Source: Anaerolineae bacterium (GTDB lineage: Bacteria; Chloroflexota; Anaerolineae; 4572-78; J111). From it: a stretch of DNA of 7,545 bases. The stretch lies in contig JAGRBY010000357.1 of assembly GCA_020433835.1 (NCBI GenBank), forward strand, positions 1 through 7,545, given 5' to 3'. A program made the translations under genes and the position numbers. The notes beneath the pieces were generated by a model that saw only the letters and a list, made by a program, of their open reading frames with translations, was not told where the DNA came from and made no database searches. Numbering within the stretch: the stretch's first letter is position 1; each line of letters opens with the position of its first letter. This document shows, in pieces, positions 1 to 6,040 of the stretch.

Positions 1-1
1 A

Positions 2-1600
2 TACACCATCGATATTGCTCCTGATGGCGAAGCTGGCCTTACGATGTACGCCACGGCCCATTACGATGTCGTGGCGGTCGACCAAAATATGCCTATTTAC
101 GATGGCTTAGAGGTCATTCGCCGGATGAGTGCCGTGGGCGCTCTACCGCCGACCATTATGATTACCGGCAGCGGCAACGAGCAAATTGCTATAGAAGCGA
201 TGAAGCTTGGAGCCAGCGATTACATTGTCAAAGATACCGACGGCCGCTATCTGGAACTGCTGCCTTCTGTGATCGACCAGGTGCTGGCCAAAGAGCAGCT
301 TATTCAAGACCGGCAAACCGCTATAGCCAATCTCCAAAAAGTCAACGGCAATCTCGCCCTCCTCAATAGGGTCAGTCAGGAACTAACCGCCTCGTTTGAT
401 CTGCAAAAAATCGTCGCCACGCTGCTGCAATCTGTTACTGAAACCATCGGAGCCGAAGGTAGCTCAGTATGGTTAATGGAGCCTGCCCCAGAGCTAGGAC
501 TCATTTGCGAGGCCGCATACCATCGCTCAGACCAGCAAACGCCGGTCAACTTACGTTTGCAGCCCGGTCAGGGTATCGCCGGCTGGGTTGCCGAACAAGG
601 TGAAAGCGTCATTATCAGCCGCCCCTCCGACGATCCCCGTTTTGCCCCCCAAATCGATCGCGAAACGAAATGCATGACGGCTTCGCTGTTAGCGGTTCCG
701 CTTAGCGTGCGAGGCTCGGTTATCGGCGCGCTGGAGGTCATCAACAAAATCGAAGGGCCATTTACCTTTGAAGATCGGGCTTTGGTGGAAACATTGGCCG
801 CCTCCGCCGCCATCGCCATCGACAATGCCCGCTTAGTTGAGGCTCTGCGCCACCAAACTGAACAGCTCCAGGCTCGCAACGAAGAACTCGATGCCTTTGC
901 CCACACCGTTGCCCATGATCTCAAAACGCCACTTAGCCCGATTATCGGCCTGGCCGATCTGCTTACCAAGTACCAAACCGCGTTACCGCAAGCCGTAATT
1001 ACCGACTCGCTCAGCACCATTTCGCGCAACACCCACAAAATGAATGACATTGTAAATGAGCTGCTCCTGCTGGCCACCATCCGCGATAACGACGTAGAAA
1101 CAGAAGTACTCGATATGCTCAGCCTGCTCAACGAGGTTAAACAGCGGCTAGAGCACATTATTGAAGAAAAGCAAGCGATTATCACCCTCCCCAACCGGTG
1201 GCCGATGGCCATGGGTTATGGTCCGTGGATTGAAGAAGTGTGGGCCAACTACATCAGCAATGCCATTAAATATGGCGGCACCCCGCCCCATATTACCATC
1301 GGTGGCAAAACACTGCCTAACGGCATGGTGCGCTACTGGGTACACGACAATGGCGATGGCCTAACAACCGAAGAACGCTTACGCCTTTTTGTTCCTTTCA
1401 CGCAAATTAAAAAGACAAAAGCCGAAGGGCATGGTTTAGGGCTATCGATTGTACATCGTATTATTGAAAAATTGGGGGGAAAAGTGGGTGTAGAAAGCGA
1501 AGCGGTAGCGGGCCGAGGCTGTATATTTTACTTTACACTCCCGGCTGCACCGGCAATCGTTCCGTTAGAAGTAACCACAGAATCACTGGCGGCCTACTAA
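2..1600 (+). CDS. REC-GAF-histidine kinase (hybrid sensor kinase), 5' partial
   Basis: The reading frame is open from the first bases of the window, and codons before the ATG at 44 already read as receiver-domain sequence, so the gene starts upstream. Numbering from the Met at 44: the receiver domain has the likely phosphoacceptor Asp13 (VDQNMP), Thr41 (ITG) and Lys63 (YIVKD). A coiled linker (about 75-110) follows, then a GAF domain (about 118-265). The HisKA H-box is AHTVAHDLKTP with His291. The ATPase domain has an N-box (NYISNAIKYGG, Asn406), a G1 box (DNGDG, Asp435), an F-box (LFVPF) and a G2 box (GHGLGLS, about 462-468). No membrane segment is visible, so it is probably a soluble kinase driven by phosphotransfer to its N-terminal receiver and/or a ligand of the GAF domain; the signal is unknown. 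All catalytic boxes look intact. No cognate response regulator gene follows. Its 3' end overlaps the convergent regulator gene by 18 bases. Confidence 0.93.
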   Translation, partial: YTIDIAPDGEAGLTMYATAHYDVVAVDQNMPIYDGLEVIRRMSAVGALPPTIMITGSGNEQIAIEAMKLGASDYIVKDTDGRYLELLPSVIDQVLAKEQLIQDRQTAIANLQKVNGNLALLNRVSQELTASFDLQKIVATLLQSVTETIGAEGSSVWLMEPAPELGLICEAAYHRSDQQTPVNLRLQPGQGIAGWVAEQGESVIISRPSDDPRFAPQIDRETKCMTASLLAVPLSVRGSVIGALEVINKIEGPFTFEDRALVETLAASAAIAIDNARLVEALRHQTEQLQARNEELDAFAHTVAHDLKTPLSPIIGLADLLTKYQTALPQAVITDSLSTISRNTHKMNDIVNELLLLATIRDNDVETEVLDMLSLLNEVKQRLEHIIEEKQAIITLPNRWPMAMGYGPWIEEVWANYISNAIKYGGTPPHITIGGKTLPNGMVRYWVHDNGDGLTTEERLRLFVPFTQIKKTKAEGHGLGLSIVHRIIEKLGGKVGVESEAVAGRGCIFYFTLPAAPAIVPLEVTTESLAAY

Positions 1601-2662
1601 ATCCTGTTCTAAAAACTCTTTCAAACTGACCGACATCGCATCGACCGCCTCAGAACGGGCGGCGTAATGCACTTTATAGCCGGCCTCAAGCGTAAGATAA
1701 ACCAAACCGGCCAGCCGCAGCGCACGCAAATGGTGAACCACCGTCGGCGCGCGCAGCCGCAAACGGCGCGCCAGTTGCGCCGGGGTTAACGGCTCGGTGG
1801 TGAGATAGCGCAAAATACGCAGGCGGGTTGGGTCGGCCAGCGCCTTCAAAGCGTGAAACAGCGCGTCGGGTACAACCTCGCCGGGTACCAGTGAGGCGTT
1901 GCCCGGACGCCCACCAAACACAAACAACATCTTCTCTGCTGAAACCCGCAAATCGCAAATTAACGGCGTAATCCAAAACGAGGGAATGAGAACCACCTCA
2001 GAAACCCGCAGTTTATCGCCAAAACGAAACCCTTCCGACAGGGCCTCAAGCAGTTCCGGAACATCCAACTTTTCAGCCAACTCCTGCGATCGCTCAACCG
2101 CTTGATCAAGCGCCGGCCGAATTCGAATTTCCTCCTCGGCAAAAAAGACCTCATAATAGGTTTGCAGCGCCTTAAGATACCGCTCACCCGCTTCGTCCAA
2201 ATTTTCCCACAGGTTCAAAACATCGTTCACTTTATTGGCCGAAAATTTATACTCCCGCAGCGCCGAACGCAGCAACTTCTGTTCCGGCTTGGTCCATTGG
2301 CTTCGCAGGGCTACGCCTTCCAGCACGGTTCGGGCTTCATTTGACACCTTTGAAGACAGAAACAGAGTCCGTATACGATCTTGCGGAGATAATTGGGCTA
2401 AATGCTGCAACGCCGTAGCGCTATCTTTGGGGCGCGGCAGCGAGTAAACCCACTGCATCGCCCCCTCATAAAACGGGCTGACCTGCTGCAAAATCTCCCG
2501 ATCCGGAGCCGGCAGGCGCGATCGAACGCCGGCAGCCCAGGCCCCACGCAAACCAAAATTTTCCGGATCGTGGAGGACGGTCAGACTCATAAACAGATCG
2601 TACGCTGTGCCGATATCCCACAGCAATTGGGGGGGCGATTCGAGGCTAGACATAACCTCCAT
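1583..2662 (-). CDS. ArsR-type winged-helix transcriptional regulator with large N-terminal domain
   Basis: This is a protein of about 359 residues. The last ~95 residues form a winged helix-turn-helix of ArsR type: ALADPTRLRILRYL, then LTPAQLARRLRLRAPTVVHHL as the recognition helix region, then a wing (YLTLEAGYKVHYA). Classic ArsR proteins are only ~100 residues long. The ~265 residues in front, starting near WDIGTAYDLF, resemble extended regulators common in Chloroflexota and Actinobacteria and probably sense a ligand or oligomerise; this is family memory, not a search. No CxC-type metal site is visible next to the helix-turn-helix. The frame opens at TTG 2701/ATG 2698, but nothing like a ribosome binding site precedes those codons. 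ATG 2662 has a weak AGG four bases upstream and ATG 2653 has GGAGG too close, so 2662 is a compromise. The gene follows the 66-residue gene closely and is probably co-transcribed with it. It may control the divergent intergenic region. Confidence 0.88.
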   Translation of the reverse strand: MEVMSSLESPPQLLWDIGTAYDLFMSLTVLHDPENFGLRGAWAAGVRSRLPAPDREILQQVSPFYEGAMQWVYSLPRPKDSATALQHLAQLSPQDRIRTLFLSSKVSNEARTVLEGVALRSQWTKPEQKLLRSALREYKFSANKVNDVLNLWENLDEAGERYLKALQTYYEVFFAEEEIRIRPALDQAVERSQELAEKLDVPELLEALSEGFRFGDKLRVSEVVLIPSFWITPLICDLRVSAEKMLFVFGGRPGNASLVPGEVVPDALFHALKALADPTRLRILRYLTTEPLTPAQLARRLRLRAPTVVHHLRALRLAGLVYLTLEAGYKVHYAARSEAVDAMSVSLKEFLEQDLVGRQ

Positions 2663-2719
2663 TGTACCTAATTTTTCCAGCAGGCCAAAAACAGACATCA
2701 AAATCTATCACGGCTACGT

Positions 2720-2920
2720 TTAGCAAACTTCCTGTTGCACCCGTGGGTATTGCCCTTTCAAACGCAGCCCCCAGGTGATCAAAAAATCCCCAATCAACGC
2801 TGCCAGCCAAGGTCGAAACTCAGGCCGCTCATCGGCTAGCTGAACCGCCAGCCGCGCCATCTCCGCTTCCGCTAAATATTTTTCTTGCTGATATTCTGCC
2901 ATTTTTTCCCACAGATACAT
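2720..2920 (-). CDS. Small conserved-looking protein of unknown function (66 aa)
   Basis: I do not recognise this protein. The ATG at 2920 has AAGGAG six bases upstream, which makes translation credible for such a short frame. Residues 1-30 are charged and helical in character (MAEYQQEKYLAEAEMARLA). Residues ~35-60 form a Trp- and Leu-rich amphipathic or weakly hydrophobic helix (WLAALIGDFLITWGLRLKG) that could lie on a membrane or pack against a partner; it is short and contains an Asp, so a true membrane span is doubtful. There is no signal peptide and no Cys pair; the single Cys is the last residue. It is the first gene after the palindrome-rich control region. It ends 18 bases before the open frame of the regulator gene and 57 bases before the start chosen for it, so the two probably form an operon. 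A role as an accessory or ligand-linked partner of the regulator is a guess. Confidence 0.72.
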   Translation of the reverse strand: MYLWEKMAEYQQEKYLAEAEMARLAVQLADERPEFRPWLAALIGDFLITWGLRLKGQYPRVQQEVC

Positions 2921-2926
2921 GCTGCT

Positions 2927-2932
2927 CTCCTT
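2927..2932 (-). promoter_or_regulatory. Ribosome binding site of the 66-aa gene
   Basis: On the minus strand this reads AAGGAG, six bases before the ATG at 2920. It is the main support that the short frame is a real gene. Confidence 0.75.
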
Positions 2933-2943
2933 AAAGACACCTC

Positions 2944-2969
2944 GTATGACAAATTTAACTTTGTCTTAC
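2944..2969. promoter_or_regulatory. 26-bp inverted repeat, candidate operator of the leftward operon
   Basis: The arms are GTATGACAAA (2944-2953) and TTTGTCTTAC (2960-2969), separated by TTTAAC. They are complementary at 9 of 10 positions, including a perfect inner 6-bp pair GACAAA/TTTGTC. The element lies 12 bp upstream of the ribosome binding site of the 66-aa gene, where a promoter for that gene would be expected, so a bound protein would probably repress leftward transcription. No convincing -35/-10 pair is visible for that direction. The half-site differs from the 20-bp array to its right, so a different protein may bind here. Confidence 0.55.
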
Positions 2970-2979
2970 ACCTAAGGTG
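2969..2979. promoter_or_regulatory. 11-bp perfect palindrome CACCTAAGGTG
   Basis: The arms CACCT and AGGTG flank a central A. It touches the right end of the 26-bp inverted repeat and sits 10 bp left of the palindrome array. A palindrome this short can occur by chance; its position within a cluster of symmetric elements is the only reason to list it. Confidence 0.3.
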
Positions 2980-2989
2980 GGCCTAAAAC

Positions 2990-3065
2990 TTCGATTAGTA
3001 TCTTGACCATTAGATAACCATCTCGAAATTTAGATTAATATCTATAATATTAGATTATCATCTAA
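2990..3065. repeat. Four tandem 16-bp palindromes with exact 20-bp period (operator array)
   Basis: Four copies start at 2990, 3010, 3030 and 3050. They read TTCGAT-TAGT-ATCTTG, TTAGAT-AACC-ATCTCG, TTAGAT-TAAT-ATCTAT and TTAGAT-TATC-ATCTAA. The consensus is TTAGAT-N4-ATCTAA, with TT.GAT and ATCT invariant in all four. Spacers and 4-bp linkers vary, which is the pattern of protein-binding sites rather than of recent duplication. A 20-bp period puts successive dimers on nearly the same face of the helix and suits cooperative binding. Symmetry improves from left to right; only the last copy is perfect. The array begins 70 bp upstream of the 66-aa gene and ends 134 bp before the VOC gene, in AT-rich DNA. 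The neighbouring winged-helix regulator is the obvious candidate binder, but that is inference. Confidence 0.8.
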
Positions 3066-3123
3066 CATTATTTTTGTCAATAGCCAGTTTTGTGAGCGCC
3101 TTACTCTATTGTTTGCCTTTAGT

Positions 3124-3152
3124 TTTACGAAGCGTGCAAAATTTGGTAAGAT
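3124..3152 (+). promoter_or_regulatory. Candidate sigma-70-type promoter of the VOC gene (extended -10)
   Basis: TTTACG (3124-3129) matches TTGACA at four of six positions. A 17-bp spacer follows, then TAAGAT (3147-3152), which matches TATAAT at four of six and is preceded by TGG, the extended -10 signature. Transcription would start near 3159, leaving a leader of about 40 bases. The palindrome array would be centred roughly 100-160 bp upstream of that start, a position that suits activation or long-range effects better than direct blocking. Confidence 0.45.
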
Positions 3153-3186
3153 ACCGACCGGCGAAGTTTGCTTACAAATACCTATC

Positions 3187-3193
3187 AAAGGAG
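3187..3193 (+). promoter_or_regulatory. Ribosome binding site that sets the VOC gene start
   Basis: AAAGGAG lies five bases before the ATG at 3199. The frame is open further upstream (to 3109), but that part has no ribosome binding site and would add 30 residues in front of a complete VOC domain. Confidence 0.85.
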
Positions 3194-3198
3194 AAACC

Positions 3199-3585
3199 AT
3201 GAAAATTGAACATATAGCATTTAACGTAGAAGATTCGGTCAGTTCAGCCAAGTGGTATGTTGAAAATCTGGGCTTGACCATTGTTAGAGGTGCCGACGAG
3301 TCACCCTACATTCACTTTTTAGCTGATGACTCAGGCAAAAGTATGCTGGAATTTTACAGCAATCCGGCGGCCATTGTCCCGGATTACAACGCAATGAATC
3401 CCCTCATTTTGCATATTGCTTTTGTAGTCGATGACATTGAAGGTGCGCGCGAGAAGTTGTTAGCGGGCGGAGCAACGGCCGTGGGCGAAATCACCAGCGC
3501 TCCCAACGGTGATAAGTTGGCCATGTTGCGCGATCCGTGGGGCTTGGCGGTTCAACTGGTAAGCCGTATTGAGCCGATGATGTAG
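3199..3585 (+). CDS. VOC (glyoxalase/bleomycin-resistance/dioxygenase) superfamily protein
   Basis: This 128-residue protein is a single VOC module of two beta-alpha-beta-beta-beta units. Unit one starts with MKIEHIAFNVEDSVSSAKWY (1-20) and unit two with LHIAFVVDDIEGAREKL (71-87). Expected metal positions are His5, Glu51 (MLEFY) and His72. The fourth, usually Glu in glyoxalase I-type enzymes, falls on Gln119 in DPWGLAVQLV. Gln can bind metal in some VOC enzymes, so activity is possible but the substrate cannot be read from sequence. Roles known in the family include glyoxalase, epoxide or thiol transferase, dioxygenase and drug sequestration. Length is normal for a stand-alone VOC protein that works as a dimer. 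It is transcribed divergently from the small protein/regulator operon and shares its intergenic control region, so co-regulation is plausible. It converges on glcF, with a long hairpin between the two. Confidence 0.92.
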   Translation: MKIEHIAFNVEDSVSSAKWYVENLGLTIVRGADESPYIHFLADDSGKSMLEFYSNPAAIVPDYNAMNPLILHIAFVVDDIEGAREKLLAGGATAVGEITSAPNGDKLAMLRDPWGLAVQLVSRIEPMM

Positions 3586-3605
3586 CGCGAGCGTAGAGAT
3601 TGGAG

Positions 3606-3667
3606 ACGAGAGATAAGGAGATTAAGGCCAGAAACGGTTTTAGGCGTTAATCTCCTCATCTCTTCGT
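3606..3667. terminator. Long hairpin between convergent genes, probable bidirectional terminator
   Basis: The core arms are 3610-3625 and 3647-3662, 16 bases each with one mismatch (GAGATAAGGAG.. against ..CTCCTCATCTC). ACGA (3606-3609) and TCGT (3664-3667) extend the stem across a one-base bulge. The loop is 21 bases (3626-3646). It lies 20 bases after the VOC stop codon and 6 bases beyond the glcF stop codon, so it can fold in transcripts of both genes. No long U-run follows on either side, so it may act as an RNA 3'-end protector or factor-assisted terminator rather than a classic intrinsic terminator. The left arm is purine-rich and partly repeats the sequence just before it (GAGATTGGAGA, then GAGATAAGGAGA). 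Confidence 0.6.
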
Positions 3668-3673
3668 TTAAAC

Positions 3674-4942
3674 TTAACGTTTATTTTGCCGATAGGCCCA
3701 GTCGAGCAGTTCGACGGTGTGGTACAGGGGCAGCGTCACACCTCGCTGCGCTAAGTGGGTCTGAATTTGGGTCAAACAGCCGATGTTGCCGGAAACAACC
3801 GCTTGGGCGCCGGTATTGAGGATATGCTGTACTTTGCGCTGGCCCAATTGGTGAGCGATTTCCGGCTGTTCGATGTTGTACGTTCCGGCCGAACCGCAGC
3901 ACAAACCACCGTCGCACAACTCCAGCAGAGTCAGACCGGGAATGCTCGATAGCAAGTTGCGCGGCGCGTTACGGATGCCCTGGGCATGCAGCAGGTGACA
4001 GGCATCCTGGTAGGCTACCGTCAGCGGCTCTCGAAGTTCAGCCGGAGGATTGAAGCCTAACGCATCGAGAAAGACACTAATATCCTGCACTTTCCCGGCA
4101 AACATCTCGGCATCGGCTTCTTCCGGCAGCCCCTTAAACAGCAGACTGTACTCCTTCATACCGGAGCCACAGCCGGCGGCGTTGGTGATAATAGCATCGA
4201 CCTCATCCGGCTTGAACACCTGCAAATTTTGACGGGCTAGCTTCTTGGCCCGCTCCTCTTCCCCAATATGCATCATAATCGAGCCGCAGCAGCCCTGCGC
4301 TTGCGGAATAACGGTTTCGACCCCATTTTCAGACAGAACCCGCACAGTGGCCCAATTGATATCAGGATTGAGTACCGTCTGAACACAGCCGGAAAGCAGC
4401 GCAACCCTGGCTCGGCGGCGGCCTTTGGCCGGGTAAATCGGCGGCAGGGGTTTATCCTCCGGCAGAGTGGTTGGAGCTAGCCCCATCATTGCGCCTAATT
4501 TTTCCGGCATGACGCCTTTGAACAGTTTACCAACTTTACCGGAAGTAACCGCCGCCCGAAAACGGCTGGGATAAGGCAGCGTCTCGGCGATCATGCGGCG
4601 GGCCATGGTGTCCATTACGCTGCGCTTGCGCTTCGGCTCGCTGTAGGCGCGATAGCTAACGATTAGCTCATCATAGCGAACCCCCGATGGACAGGCCGGG
4701 ACACAGCCGATGCAGCCCAAACAGCGATCGAGATAGGGTTGGGCTTCTTCGACAGTCAGATTTTCTTCAAGCACTTCCTTCATGAGGTAGATGCGCCCGC
4801 GCGGCGAATCCATTTCCTCACCGAGTACTTTATAAGTGGGGCAGGCAGCCAGACAAAAACCGCAGTGAACGCACGATTGAATGGCCTCAGCCATAATTTC
4901 GCCACGGGGTCCATATTTTGTGATGTCGATACGATGTTGCAT
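3674..4942 (-). CDS. glcF: Glycolate oxidase iron-sulfur subunit GlcF
   Basis: GlcF is the electron-transfer subunit of glycolate oxidase (glycolate to glyoxylate), taking electrons from the FAD subunits and passing them towards the quinone pool at the membrane. The 422-residue protein has two ferredoxin-type [4Fe-4S] motifs: CVHCGFCLAACP (Cys24, 27, 30, 34) and CLGCIGCVPACP (Cys74, 77, 80, 84). Two CCG (heterodisulfide-reductase-like) domains follow, each with the paired-Cys signature: GCCGS near residue 217 and LCCGSAGTYN near residue 347. Further CCG cysteines are seen in SGCVQTVLNPD, AAGCGSG, DACHLLHAQG and GNIGCL. Nothing essential appears lost, and the length suits the family. ATG 4942 directly follows the glcE stop (TAAATG) and has GGAG six bases upstream inside the end of glcE. 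Related lactate utilisation and glycerol-3-phosphate subunits share the fold, but the GlcD and GlcE neighbours favour GlcF. Confidence 0.95.
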   Translation of the reverse strand: MQHRIDITKYGPRGEIMAEAIQSCVHCGFCLAACPTYKVLGEEMDSPRGRIYLMKEVLEENLTVEEAQPYLDRCLGCIGCVPACPSGVRYDELIVSYRAYSEPKRKRSVMDTMARRMIAETLPYPSRFRAAVTSGKVGKLFKGVMPEKLGAMMGLAPTTLPEDKPLPPIYPAKGRRRARVALLSGCVQTVLNPDINWATVRVLSENGVETVIPQAQGCCGSIMMHIGEEERAKKLARQNLQVFKPDEVDAIITNAAGCGSGMKEYSLLFKGLPEEADAEMFAGKVQDISVFLDALGFNPPAELREPLTVAYQDACHLLHAQGIRNAPRNLLSSIPGLTLLELCDGGLCCGSAGTYNIEQPEIAHQLGQRKVQHILNTGAQAVVSGNIGCLTQIQTHLAQRGVTLPLYHTVELLDWAYRQNKR

Positions 4943-6040
4943 TTAAATCTCCAGAAATTTTCCTGACGGATCGAGGGCTTGTTTTACGCGCCGGGCCAGC
5001 GAAATGCCCGGACGTGGCCCAATAAACGGGCGACCCGGCGGGCCAAAAAGAACCAGGCCCGGCAGGTTCAGTGTGTTAAGCAACCCATCGAGCTGCTCAA
5101 TATCCGATACAGCCAACCAGGCAACGTTGCCGCCGGCGGTATAACGGCGCAGTGGCTTGAGACTGAGCATAACATTTTCTAGAAGCGGGATGCGTTTTGG
5201 TGAAATAGGCACTTTCACCAAATGCGAGCCATCGGGCACCCACGAGAAGGCATTAACCTGCTGCCATAGGGCTGCATCGACCTCGGCTTGAATAACCTCG
5301 TGAGAGAGCATCTCGGTTTTAGCGCTAAGAAATGCTTGCAGACGTTCGATGCGACCCGGCAGTGCGTTTGACAAGCCACCTAACCGCATAATGAGACTAA
5401 ATTGACCATCAGCGAGCGGTTCTAAATCTAATACATCCATTTCATTTGGCGCGGTAAAGAGGCTGTAGATGGCTTCCAAGGCCGGCCCCAGACCGGCAAA
5501 AACGGTCTTGAGGGTGACATAGGCCCGGGGTTCGGGAAAAACCTTGAAGCTAACATCGACAAAGGCCCCAAATCGACCGGCGCTGCCAACCATAAATTTG
5601 GGTAGATCGAAGCCGGCGGCATTCTTAACAACCTTGCCGCCGCCACGCACCAGTTGGCCCCGGCCATCGACAAAGCGCACGCCGATAATAAAATCACGTA
5701 CGCCACCATAGCGATATCGGCCCGAACCGGCGGTGTTGGCGGCGATAATGCCGCCTAGCGTCGCTCCCTGTTTGATCAATGGGGGGTCAAACGGCAAATA
5801 TTGACCATGTTCGGCCAGCGCCGCGACGATATCGCGGACCGGCGTGCCGGCGTAGGCGGTAAAGGTGTACTCGCCCGGCTCATATTCGATGATGCCTGAC
5901 AGACGGCTCATGTCGAGGCGGGTGGCCCCGTTGAAGGCCGTCGATAAGGCCGGTTTGGTGCCGCCGCCAATGGGCAGCAGCGCCTGATTCTCCTTAATAA
6001 TTGACTGCAATTCTTCGAGGGTGGTTGGTTGTGGACTCAT
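4943..6040 (-). CDS. glcE: Glycolate oxidase FAD-binding subunit GlcE
   Basis: GlcE is the second flavoprotein-type subunit of glycolate oxidase and is needed for an active complex in characterised bacteria. The 365-residue protein has a PCMH-type FAD-binding domain in its N-terminal half: [13 protein letters not shown] (about 21-33), [20 protein letters not shown], then the GlcE hallmark [20 protein letters not shown] and [15 protein letters not shown]. The C-terminal half is divergent and ends with [14 protein letters not shown], like the usual family ending. It lacks the HAGDGNLHP metal site of GlcD, as expected. The start at 6040 forms an ATGA overlap with the glcD stop codon. The frame stays open upstream to 6274, but that stretch is the antisense shadow of glcD and is low-complexity Arg-rich sequence. 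There is no good ribosome binding site, so translation is probably coupled to glcD. Confidence 0.93.
   Translation of the reverse strand: MSPQPTTLEELQSIIKENQALLPIGGGTKPALSTAFNGATRLDMSRLSGIIEYEPGEYTFTAYAGTPVRDIVAALAEHGQYLPFDPPLIKQGATLGGIIAANTAGSGRYRYGGVRDFIIGVRFVDGRGQLVRGGGKVVKNAAGFDLPKFMVGSAGRFGAFVDVSFKVFPEPRAYVTLKTVFAGLGPALEAIYSLFTAPNEMDVLDLEPLADGQFSLIMRLGGLSNALPGRIERLQAFLSAKTEMLSHEVIQAEVDAALWQQVNAFSWVPDGSHLVKVPISPKRIPLLENVMLSLKPLRRYTAGGNVAWLAVSDIEQLDGLLNTLNLPGLVLFGPPGRPFIGPRPGISLARRVKQALDPSGKFLEI
4949..4954 (-). promoter_or_regulatory. Ribosome binding site of glcF inside the glcE 3' end
   Basis: On the minus strand this reads CTGGAG; its GGAG is six bases before the glcF ATG at 4942. It lies within the last codons of glcE, so ribosomes ending glcE can re-initiate on glcF. 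Confidence 0.65.

Noticed and set aside
568..1212. A 214-residue open frame antisense to the histidine kinase
   Set aside because: The composition is Ser/Arg-rich shadow sequence with no domain, and the opposite strand encodes a complete GAF/HisKA region.
2990..3065. CRISPR-like array
   Set aside because: The repeats are 16-bp palindromes with 4-bp linkers, far too short for CRISPR spacers, and there are no cas genes.
2990..3065. Plasmid iterons or a replication origin
   Set aside because: There is no replication initiator gene, the repeats are palindromic rather than direct asymmetric units, and the array sits in a divergent promoter region of ordinary genes.
3109..3198. Possible 30-residue N-terminal extension of the VOC protein
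   Set aside because: There is no ribosome binding site near 3109, the candidate promoter lies inside this stretch, and ATG 3199 has a strong AAAGGAG and begins a complete domain.
3042..3281. A 79-residue leftward frame across the VOC gene start
   Set aside because: It is a shadow of the VOC gene and its control region, with no ribosome binding site and no recognisable domain.
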